This document shows, in pieces, positions 1-6,223 of a stretch of 24,201 nucleotides of DNA. How positions within the stretch are numbered: position 1 is the first letter of the stretch; every line of letters starts with the position of its first letter. The stretch is from assembly GCA_035269105.1 (NCBI GenBank), contig DATFJP010000121.1, forward strand, positions 1 to 24,201, in the 5' to 3' direction. The stretch is from JAQYVZ01 sp035269105 (GTDB taxonomy: Bacteria > Desulfobacterota > Desulfuromonadia > Desulfuromonadales > BM103). The translations under genes and the position numbers were made by a program. Under the pieces are notes generated by a model. The model did not search any database. It saw nothing but the letters and a program-made list of their open reading frames with translations, and had not been told where the DNA came from.

Positions 1-49
1 CAAGACAACTACCGAATGATGCTCGGTTGTTCAACACGCAGGGAAGGGC

Positions 50-76
50 GAGCTGTTGTAAGAAATGCAACAGCTC
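50..76. promoter_or_regulatory. Perfect inverted repeat in the leader of the RhuM-Fic gene
   Basis: Nine-base arms (GAGCTGTTG at 50-58 and CAACAGCTC at 68-76) flank a 9-base loop, ending 22 bases before the start codon at 99. There is no following T-run, so a terminator is unlikely. It could be an operator for autoregulation or an RNA hairpin next to the ribosome binding site. The first 98 bases are otherwise unassigned: two plus-strand frames are open from the window edge (stops near 82 and 96), and I cannot tell whether either is the tail of a real upstream gene. Confidence 0.4.
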
Positions 77-98
77 AAAATGAGGGAGAACTTTAGCC

Positions 99-1067
99 AT
101 GACTGACAAGGTCGTTATCTATCAATCCCAGGATGGCGAAGCTTCTCTTGAAGTTCGCCTGGAACAGGAGACCGTGTGGCTGACGCAGGCTCAACTTGTT
201 GATTTGTTTGAGCGAAATCAGTCAGTGATCTCGCGCCATATCAACAATGTGTTTCAAGAAGGCGAGCTGGATGAAAAAAGCAATATGCAAAAAATGCATA
301 TTGCAAATTCAGACAAGCCAGTCGCTTTTTACAGTCTCGATGTCATCATTTCTGTCGGCTACCGAGTCAAATCCCAACGCGGTACCCAGTTCCGCCAATG
401 GGCAACTCGTGTCCTGCGCGAGCATCTTGTGCAGGGCTACACCGTCAACCAGAAGCGCATGCAAGAGCAGGCCGAAAAGCTGGCCGAAATGCAGCAGGCT
501 GTGGAATTGCTCTCCCGCACATTGGAGCAGCAGCAACTGGTCAGCGACCTGGGCAAGGATGTCCTGCAGGTCATCACCGATTACGCCTACGCTCTCAATG
601 TGCTCGATCGCTACGACCATGGCACCCTGAAGATTGAACAGACCAGCGGCACGGCGGGTTTTGTTCTCGGCTATGAGACCGCCAATCATATCGTCCAGTC
701 GATGAAAGGTGACTTCAACGGCCTGTTCGGCATCGAAAAGGACCAGGGCTTCAAGAGCGCCCTTGGCACCATCTACCAGACCTTCGATGGCAAGGAGCTT
801 TACCCCAGCCCCGAGGAGAAGGCAGCCAACCTGCTTTACTTCATCGTCAAGAACCACGCGTTCAGCGACGGCAACAAGCGGATCGCCGCCGCCATTTTCA
901 TCTATTTTCTGAACGCCAACAGTATCCTGTACCGCGCCGACGGCAGCAAGCGCCTCGCCGATAACGCCTTGGTCGCCCTGACCCTGCTGATCGCCGAGAG
1001 CAAACCGGAAGAGAAAGAGACCATCGTCAAGGTCATCGTCAACTTGATTAATCGATGTAACGAGTAA
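99..1067 (+). CDS. RhuM-family N-terminal domain fused to a Fic/Doc domain
   Basis: A 322-residue protein. Residues about 1-125 match the RhuM ('virulence protein') fold, with a predicted DNA-binding-like start (VWLTQAQLVDLFERN) and the typical FYSLDVIISVGYRV stretch. A coiled-coil-like, Q/E-rich linker follows (about 117-150). The C-terminal part is a Fic/Doc domain with the signature HAFSDGNKR at residues 253-261 (consensus HxFx(D/E)GNxxR), so the catalytic His253 and phosphate-binding loop look intact. Fic proteins transfer AMP or related groups to target proteins. RhuM-Fic fusions are often found beside type I restriction-modification genes, and a decayed hsdM tail lies 260 bases downstream, so a role linked to a defence or toxin module is inferred. 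The ATG at 99 is preceded by a GAGGGAGAA ribosome binding site. No obvious antitoxin is seen in the window. The target and the reaction are not deducible from sequence. Confidence 0.85.
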   Translation: MTDKVVIYQSQDGEASLEVRLEQETVWLTQAQLVDLFERNQSVISRHINNVFQEGELDEKSNMQKMHIANSDKPVAFYSLDVIISVGYRVKSQRGTQFRQWATRVLREHLVQGYTVNQKRMQEQAEKLAEMQQAVELLSRTLEQQQLVSDLGKDVLQVITDYAYALNVLDRYDHGTLKIEQTSGTAGFVLGYETANHIVQSMKGDFNGLFGIEKDQGFKSALGTIYQTFDGKELYPSPEEKAANLLYFIVKNHAFSDGNKRIAAAIFIYFLNANSILYRADGSKRLADNALVALTLLIAESKPEEKETIVKVIVNLINRCNE

Positions 1068-1080
1068 GAGGGAAACAACA

Positions 1081-1302
1081 ATAAAGGGCCTTGCATCTGA
1101 TGTCGGTGGGGAAGGTCAGATACGCATGGTGTTCTTCATGGAGGAAGTTCCCCAGGAGTTGAAAGGCATAGTCGACTGCCTCAATAAGCAGGTGGAACGC
1201 TCGGAAATTCTGATTGTTGAAGCGAAGTAGTTTGTTGTAGGCAACACGGAGGACTATCTGACGTTCAATTACGGTTGGATCGAACCGGGGACGCTTCCGT
1301 GA
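1081..1302 (+). pseudogene. Gene remnant with an internal stop
   Basis: The frame through 1126 reads VFFMEEVPQELKGIVDCL and continues to ...EILIVEAK, then hits TAG at 1228-1230 and continues in the same frame (FVVGNTEDY...) to TGA at 1300. The EVPQELKGIV-LN...EI.VEAK pattern resembles the region of DUF4268/DUF91-like, nuclease-associated proteins around 'IPEELRRIVEFLN...VLAVEVKQ', where the TAG would replace a CAG glutamine codon. Only about 70 codons remain and no credible start or ribosome binding site is seen. It begins right after the RhuM-Fic stop. I regard it as a decayed accessory gene fragment; the family assignment is from memory and weak. Confidence 0.35.
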
Positions 1303-1312
1303 AACCGTCCCC
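1287..1312. repeat. Imperfect palindrome at a remnant junction
   Basis: GGGGACG (1287-1293) pairs with CGTCCCC (1306-1312), and the bases between pair partly. A related half (GGGACAG in reverse complement, 1316-1322) follows. It lies exactly between the two gene remnants, so it may be a REP-like unit or the scar of an insertion that broke the original genes. Confidence 0.4.
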
Positions 1313-1324
1313 CGGAACTGTCCC

Positions 1325-1602
1325 GAGTTGAAGACCAAGCCGATGCGCATCGAGGAGTTCGCGCCCGAGAAGGCCTGGTGGGGTCATCGTGAAGAGAGTG
1401 AGCAGGCGTGGAAGGTGTCGGTCGAGCAGATCAAGGCCAACGGCTACAACCTCGATATCAAGAGCCCCAACACCGTCGCCGATGAACTCGGTGACCCCGA
1501 AGAGTTGTGCTGGCCGAATACAAAACGCTGCTTGCCAGTGTGGCCGAAACGCGCAAGGCGTTGAAAAAGGAACTGCTGGCGGCGCTCGGCGATACCAGGT
1601 GA
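1325..1602 (+). pseudogene. hsdM: C-terminal remnant of type I restriction methyltransferase HsdM, frameshifted
   Basis: Translation from about 1325 gives LKTKPMRIEEFAPEKAWWG followed by WKVSVEQIKANGYNLDIKSP and DELGDPEEL, the characteristic C-terminal tail of HsdM subunits. After the Leu codon at 1505-1507 the frame is broken by two extra bases (or one missing). In the shifted frame from 1510 the typical ending continues (LAEYKTLLASVAETRKALK ... ALGDTR) to TGA at 1600-1602. The catalytic N6-adenine methylase core is absent, so this is only the last roughly 90 codons of a gene of about 500 codons. With the RhuM-Fic gene it indicates a former type I restriction-modification locus that has been largely lost. 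Confidence 0.8.
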
Positions 1603-1668
1603 AATGAGGTTGTGCACAAAATATGCACATTGCAATTTGAATGGAATGTAAATAGCAGGAGGGAAGCG

Positions 1669-2292
1669 GTGGCATATCATCCCGACATCCATCACCGGCG
1701 GTCGATTCGTCTGAAGGATTACGATTATTCACGGCCAGGCACGTATTTCGTGTCCATATGCGCCCAGGGGCGCGCATGCCTGTTCGGGGAGATCGTGGAT
1801 GGCGTGATGCGGTTGAATGATGCGGGACGGATGGTGAACACGGTTTGGGATGAAATCCCCGCCCATTATCCGGGTATCAATGTCGACGCATTCATTGTCA
1901 TGCCCAACCATATCCACGGCATTGTCGTCATCGTAGGGGCGGCCCCCCGTGGCCGCCCTGGTCCGGAACCATCGAACAATGGGCAACAACCTGGACCAGG
2001 GCAACCACAGGGGGTTGCCCCTACGGCAGGGCAACCACAGGGGGTTGCCCCTACGGCGGCGGGGTTGTCATTGCCGGCTGTGGTGAATCGATTCAAAACC
2101 ATGACCACAAAACGGTATACCGATGGGGTGAAACAAAATGGTTGGCCTGCATTCCCTGGCAAATTATGGCAACGCAATTATTACGAACGGGTGATTCGCA
2201 ACGACGATGAATTGTCCGCGATCCGCGAATACATCACACACAATCCACAACAATGGCCGATGGATACCAACAACCCAAACAACGCACCGTAG
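1669..2292 (+). CDS. REP-associated tyrosine transposase (RAYT, Y1_Tnp/IS200-like)
   Basis: A 207-residue single-strand HUH-type transposase. The HUH motif is MPNHIHG with His81 and His83, and the nucleophile is probably Tyr188 in REYITHNP. The conserved WQRNYYERVIRNDDEL stretch precedes it. The GTG start at 1669 is chosen because AGGAGGG lies at 1657-1663 and the protein then begins AYHPDIHHRRSIRLK, as relatives do; an in-frame GTG at 1612 has no ribosome binding site. Between the HUH motif and the C-terminal half, about 43 residues rich in Gly, Pro and Gln (with GQPQGVAPTA twice) are encoded by three REP palindromes lying in frame at 1933-2054. The stop TAG (2290-2292) is part of the GTAG head of another REP unit. 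Such proteins cut and join REP sequences and are domesticated rather than self-mobile. Whether the inserted loop is tolerated cannot be judged from sequence, but both catalytic motifs are intact. Confidence 0.88.
   Translation: MAYHPDIHHRRSIRLKDYDYSRPGTYFVSICAQGRACLFGEIVDGVMRLNDAGRMVNTVWDEIPAHYPGINVDAFIVMPNHIHGIVVIVGAAPRGRPGPEPSNNGQQPGPGQPQGVAPTAGQPQGVAPTAAGLSLPAVVNRFKTMTTKRYTDGVKQNGWPAFPGKLWQRNYYERVIRNDDELSAIREYITHNPQQWPMDTNNPNNAP
1933..1958 (+). repeat. REP unit A1 inside the transposase gene
   Basis: GTAG head (1933-1936), then an 8-bp perfect stem, GGGCGGCC (1937-1944) with GGCCGCCC (1951-1958), around a 6-base loop. A GTAG tetranucleotide 5' of a hairpin is the hallmark of REP sequences processed by RAYT enzymes. 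Read in frame as VGAAPRGRP. Confidence 0.85.
1999..2024 (-). repeat. REP unit B1 inside the transposase gene
   Basis: On the minus strand: GTAG head (2021-2024), stem GGGCAACC paired with GGTTGCCC, 6-base loop. Same architecture as unit A1 but with two changed base pairs in the stem. It converges with A1, as in BIME arrangements. Confidence 0.85.
2029..2054 (-). repeat. REP unit B2, tandem copy of B1
   Basis: Identical to B1 and displaced by exactly 30 bases, so the duplication keeps the reading frame and repeats the ten residues GQPQGVAPTA in the transposase. Confidence 0.85.
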
Positions 2293-2314
2293 GGGCGGCC
2301 CCCCGTGGCCGCCC
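2289..2314 (+). repeat. REP unit A2 overlapping the transposase stop codon
   Basis: Identical in head and hairpin to A1. The head GTAG at 2289-2292 contains the transposase stop TAG. The spacer that follows (CTGGTCCGGAACCATCGAAC...) is also shared with the A1-B1 spacer, so this is a second copy of the whole A-spacer-B block. Confidence 0.85.
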
Positions 2315-2354
2315 TGGTCCGGAACCATCGAACAACGGGCGAACACCTGGGGCA

Positions 2355-2380
2355 GGGCAACCACAGGGGGTTGCCCCTAC
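2355..2380 (-). repeat. REP unit B3
   Basis: Same minus-strand unit as B1 and B2, with GTAG head at 2377-2380 and an 8-bp stem. With A2 it forms a convergent pair directly behind the transposase gene. The rest of the gap up to 2620 holds only a terminator and the leader of the next gene. Confidence 0.85.
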
Positions 2381-2407
2381 GGCGGCTGTCCCGCGAAGAT
2401 GTCCGCA

Positions 2408-2434
2408 AAGCCTTCCACGCAGGAAGGCTTTTTT
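2408..2434 (+). terminator. Rho-independent terminator
   Basis: A 9-bp perfect stem, AAGCCTTCC (2408-2416) with GGAAGGCTT (2422-2430), a 5-base loop and a run of T to 2434. It would end plus-strand transcription from the accessory region before the UPF0182 gene. Confidence 0.8.
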
Positions 2435-2619
2435 CGTTCTGGCACCTTGATAACAGCCGACGGACAGGCCGGATCATGGGAAAGACGACATCTTCTGCAG
2501 CCGCAGCGGCAAATCGCCCGGCAGCCTGCCTGCCATATGGTAAACTTTGCAGTGTTCCGCAACCGCACACCGGCTTGCATGCCGCCATCCTGTCGGTGCC
2601 CGTCATGACAAGGTGATTC

Positions 2620-5352
2620 ATGCTGAGAGATCCTGGGAAAAACCTGGTCCGTCTGATCGTTGTTCTGCTCTTGCTGGTCGTCTTCCTGCTTGGACAGTTT
2701 TCCGCCCTCCTGGTTGACTGGCTCTGGTTCAAAGAGCTTGGCTATCCCTCGGTGTTTCTGCGTATTCTGCTGCTCAAGCTGGCCTTGGGCTGCGCTGCGG
2801 GGCTGGCGGCCCTGCTGTTTCTGGGCTTCAATCTCAGGGTGGCGCTCCGCCGGGCGCTGGCCGGCGGGTTGCGCTCCGGCGAAGACGACAACCTGATTGA
2901 ATTCTACCCGGGAGAAAAGGCCCGCATCCCGGCGCCCCTGCTGCAATGGGGAGCCTGGCTGCTGGCGGCCTTCATCGCCATACCTTTCGCGGCCCATTTT
3001 GCCGACCTCTGGGACCATGCTTTGCGCTTTTTCTGGAGCCAGCCGGTCGGGTCCAGCGACCCGATCTACGCACGCGATCTGGGCTTTTACCTGTTCGAAT
3101 TGCCGTTTCTGGAGAGTCTGCAGAATGGTTTGACGTCCCTGGCTTTCCTGGCCTTCGCTGGGGTGCTCGGACTGGCTCTGCTGACCGGTTTTATCCGCCG
3201 GGGGGGCGAAGGGATCGCCAAGCCCAGGCATGCTACCCTCGGCCATTTGGCTCTGCTCGCCATCCTCTTTCTGGCCGGCTACGCCTGGGGCTACTTCCTG
3301 GAGCGCTATGAACTGCTTTTTTCCGGCACCGGCGTGGTCTACGGCGCCGGCTACACCGATCTCGTGGTGGTGCGGCTCAGCCTGTGGCTCATGGTGGCGG
3401 CCTCCGTTGTGTTTGCAGGGACCATCCTGGTTGCCTACCGGCGCGACCGCCTGCGCCTGGTCGCCTGGAGTGCCGTGGTCTACTTCGGCCTGATGGTCGT
3501 TTCGCTGCTGGCCGCCCCGCTGGCGGTCCAGAGTTTGATCGTCGAACCGAATGAACTTGAACTGGAAAGCCGGTTTATCGAATACGAAATCGCTTTTACC
3601 CGGCAAGCTTACGGCATCGACCGCATCGAGGAGCGCTCCTATGCCGCTCTCTCCGACCTGACACCGGAAAAGGTGGCCGCCAATCGGCAGACGCTCAGCA
3701 ACATCCGACTCTGGGACTGGCGGCCTCTGCTCGAAACCTTTCGCCAGCTGCAGGAAATACGACTTTATTACCAGTTCTACGAAGTCGACGTCGATCGCTA
3801 CCGTCTGAACGGCGATTACCGTCAGGTCATGCTGTCGGCGCGGGAGCTGGCGCCGGAACTGCCGGAACGGGCCGATACCTGGCTCAACCGGACCCTGCAG
3901 TTCACGCATGGCTACGGTCTGGTCATGAGCCTCGCCTCGCAGGAAGGAAAAGAGGGGACGCCCACTTTCCTGATTCAGGACCTTCCGCCCAAGACCCCCG
4001 AAGGGTTGGGGCTGGACCAGCCCGCCATTTTCTACGGCGAAAAGATGCCTGGCTACCGGATCGTCAATACCGGCGTCAAGGAACTCGATTATCCGAAAGG
4101 GGACGAAAACGTCTACACCCGGTATGCCGGGCGGGGCGGTCTGCCGATCGATGCTTTCTGGAAGAAATTGCTGTTCGCCTGGGAACTGGGAGATTTGAAC
4201 ATCCTGCTTTCCGATTACCTCAAGCCGGACAGCCGCCTGCAGCTGCGACGCCAGGTGCGGGAGCGCATCGGCACCCTTGCGCCATTTTTGAACCTCGATT
4301 CCGATCCCTACCTGGTCCTCAGCAACAAACAATTGTTCTGGATCCAGGACAGCTATACGACCTCTGACCGTTATCCTTATGCCGAACCCTACGAGGGGAG
4401 ACTCAATTACATCCGTAATTCGGTCAAGACCGTGGTCGACGTTTATCACGGCGGCGTCGACTTCTATGTGATGCAACCCGACGAACCCGTACTCAAGGTC
4501 TACCGGAAGGCCTTTCCCGGGCTGTTTCGCCCGCTCGAAGAGATGTCCGAAGACCTCAGGCAGCATCTGCGCTATCCGGAGGACCTGTTCCGGATTCAGG
4601 TTGACAAATACAATCGCTATCACATGACGATTCCCCAGGTGTTCTACAACAACGAAGATCTCTGGACGCTGCCCCGGGAAAAATATGCCGGCGACCCGCT
4701 GGCCATGGACCCCTATTACATTCTCATGCGGCTGCCGGAAGAGGAGCGGCTGGAATTTCTGCTCATGCTGCCTTTGACCCCCCGCAACCGCGACAATATG
4801 ATCGCCTGGGTGGCGGCCCGCTGCGACCAGCCTGATTACGGCCGGCTGCTGGTCTACAAGCTGCCCAAGGAAAAACTGATCCTGGGGCCGATGCAGATCG
4901 AGGCGATGATCGACCAGGACCCGGTCATCAGCCGGCAGTTGTCGCTCTGGGACCAGCGCGGTTCGCAGGTCATTCGCGGCAACCTGCTGGTGATTCCCCT
5001 CGACCATTCTTTTATTTACGTCGAGCCGGTTTACCTGATCGCCGAAGGCAACAACATTCCGCAATTGCGCCGGGTCATTGTTGCCTACAACGACCGGGTG
5101 ACCATGGAGCCGACCCTGGAACAGGCGGTTGCCGCCATTTTCGGACAGGCCTCGTCAGGGGCCGGAAAGGCCCGACCGCAGACTGCGGAAACCCCGGTCC
5201 GAACAGGGTTGCTGGAAGGGGCTCGCAGGATTTTCGATCGGGCGCAGCAGGCCCTTCAGGAGGGAGACTGGCAGGCGTTCGGGCGGGCCATGGAGGATCT
5301 GCAGAAGACCTTGGGGGAAAATGCCGAGGAAAATTCCTCGCCGCCGCAATGA
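2620..5352 (+). CDS. UPF0182 family (COG1615) large membrane protein
   Basis: A 910-residue protein, the usual size for UPF0182. The first about 300 residues contain seven predicted membrane helices (about 8-30, 47-70, 108-130, 165-188, 205-225, 248-270 and 280-300). A large hydrophilic domain of about 550 residues follows, with family-typical stretches such as YAEPYEGRLNYIRNSVK, a DPYYILMRLP segment and IPLDHSFIYVEPVYL near the C-terminus. The last about 60 residues are charged and probably helical. The ATG at 2620 follows AAGGTGA. The large domain is probably outside the cytoplasm, and the biochemical role of the family is not established. It stands alone: the next gene is on the other strand and the preceding transcript is terminated at 2408-2434. 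Confidence 0.92.
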   Translation: MLRDPGKNLVRLIVVLLLLVVFLLGQFSALLVDWLWFKELGYPSVFLRILLLKLALGCAAGLAALLFLGFNLRVALRRALAGGLRSGEDDNLIEFYPGEKARIPAPLLQWGAWLLAAFIAIPFAAHFADLWDHALRFFWSQPVGSSDPIYARDLGFYLFELPFLESLQNGLTSLAFLAFAGVLGLALLTGFIRRGGEGIAKPRHATLGHLALLAILFLAGYAWGYFLERYELLFSGTGVVYGAGYTDLVVVRLSLWLMVAASVVFAGTILVAYRRDRLRLVAWSAVVYFGLMVVSLLAAPLAVQSLIVEPNELELESRFIEYEIAFTRQAYGIDRIEERSYAALSDLTPEKVAANRQTLSNIRLWDWRPLLETFRQLQEIRLYYQFYEVDVDRYRLNGDYRQVMLSARELAPELPERADTWLNRTLQFTHGYGLVMSLASQEGKEGTPTFLIQDLPPKTPEGLGLDQPAIFYGEKMPGYRIVNTGVKELDYPKGDENVYTRYAGRGGLPIDAFWKKLLFAWELGDLNILLSDYLKPDSRLQLRRQVRERIGTLAPFLNLDSDPYLVLSNKQLFWIQDSYTTSDRYPYAEPYEGRLNYIRNSVKTVVDVYHGGVDFYVMQPDEPVLKVYRKAFPGLFRPLEEMSEDLRQHLRYPEDLFRIQVDKYNRYHMTIPQVFYNNEDLWTLPREKYAGDPLAMDPYYILMRLPEEERLEFLLMLPLTPRNRDNMIAWVAARCDQPDYGRLLVYKLPKEKLILGPMQIEAMIDQDPVISRQLSLWDQRGSQVIRGNLLVIPLDHSFIYVEPVYLIAEGNNIPQLRRVIVAYNDRVTMEPTLEQAVAAIFGQASSGAGKARPQTAETPVRTGLLEGARRIFDRAQQALQEGDWQAFGRAMEDLQKTLGENAEENSSPPQ

Positions 5353-5409
5353 GGCCGTTGCCGGCGGAAGGTAATGGGTCTTGACCCTGCAGCGACAGGG
5401 GGGGTCCGA

Positions 5410-6045
5410 TCAGTATTTTTCCAGGATAGCCTGCACCTCGTCGTCGCCGGTCTGGCGAAAGTCTTCATACCACATGCCGACAGCTCCGAAATTCGGCGGC
5501 TGCAGCGGGCAGACCAGTTCGTCCACCTCGCCGGCCAGTTCCCGGCAGGTGTCCGGCGCCGCAACCGGCACGGCGATGATCAGTTTGCCTGGCGCCGACT
5601 GGCGCAAAGCCTTGACTGCAACCCGCATGGTGGCACCGGTGGCAATGCCGTCGTCGACCAGGATGACGATCTTGCCGCTTGGGTCGGGTGCCTCCCGGCC
5701 GCCTCGGAAGGCCTGCTCCCGGGCCCCGAGGATGGCGGCTTCCGCATCGGCGGCCCTGGCAAACTTCTCGGCGGAGATGCCGAGCGACTGCATGATGCTC
5801 TCATTGACGACCTGCAGGCCGCCGGAGGCAATTGCGCCCATGGCCAGTTCCGCCTGCCCGGGCACGCCGACCTTGCGAACGATGAAAACGCTTAGGGGGA
5901 CCTGCAGCGTCAGGGCGACCTGGTCGGCGACCGGCACGCCGCCGCGGGGCAGACCCAGAACCAGCACGTCGTCCCGCCCGCGGTAGGCATTCAATTCCTT
6001 GCCTAATCGCCTGCCTGCTTGTTGCCGGTTTTTGTAACGAGTCAT
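5410..6045 (-). CDS. Predicted phosphoribosyltransferase (COG1926 type)
   Basis: A 211-residue type I phosphoribosyltransferase-fold protein. The PRPP loop is seen as VILVDDGIATGATM (residues 127-140), and the N-terminal VLVLGLPRGGVPVA and the middle FIVRKVGVPGQAELAMGAI match the COG1926 group of 'predicted phosphoribosyltransferases'. The substrate base is unknown, and members of this group often sit beside stress or dienelactone-hydrolase genes. The ATG at 6045 is preceded by AGGAG (complement of 6052-6056), which is built partly from the end of the MITE-like element at 6055-6223. It is the last gene of a minus-strand series with the zinc-ribbon gene and mgtE, separated from mgtE only by that element. 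Confidence 0.85.
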   Translation of the reverse strand: MTRYKNRQQAGRRLGKELNAYRGRDDVLVLGLPRGGVPVADQVALTLQVPLSVFIVRKVGVPGQAELAMGAIASGGLQVVNESIMQSLGISAEKFARAADAEAAILGAREQAFRGGREAPDPSGKIVILVDDGIATGATMRVAVKALRQSAPGKLIIAVPVAAPDTCRELAGEVDELVCPLQPPNFGAVGMWYEDFRQTGDDEVQAILEKY

Positions 6046-6054
6046 GGATAGCTC

Positions 6055-6223
6055 CTAGGAGGCTGTCGGACTATACGGACTGAAGCGAAAATTCGAGGCT
6101 TCGAGAACAGATTTTAGCTCGTTTGCAGGCGCATAGCCATAGCTATGGGGCAAAAAGGAGCTGAAATATGGGCCGAAGAATCGGATTTGCAGCCAGTTCA
6201 TGGATAGTCCGACAGCCTCCTAG
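6055..6223 (-). mobile_element. MITE-like element, copy 1 (169 bp)
   Basis: Bounded by perfect 20-bp terminal inverted repeats, CTAGGAGGCTGTCGGACTAT, with no coding capacity. The outermost CTAG at each end may be a 4-bp target duplication, as for some IS5-group elements. The interior folds further (ATTTTAGCTC with GAGCTGAAAT; palindrome CCATAGCTATGG at 6137-6148). It is about 95% identical by eye to the reverse complement of 11648-11816. Its right end contains the mgtE stop codon and its left end contributes to the ribosome binding site of the phosphoribosyltransferase gene. Strand is given relative to the upstream gene. The parental transposase is not in the window. Confidence 0.85.

Noticed and set aside
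2377..5064. Long open frame on the minus strand opposite the UPF0182 gene (895 codons)
   Set aside because: It is a GC-rich antisense shadow: Gln/Arg/Gly/His-rich composition, no recognisable domain, and the plus strand has a clear family match.
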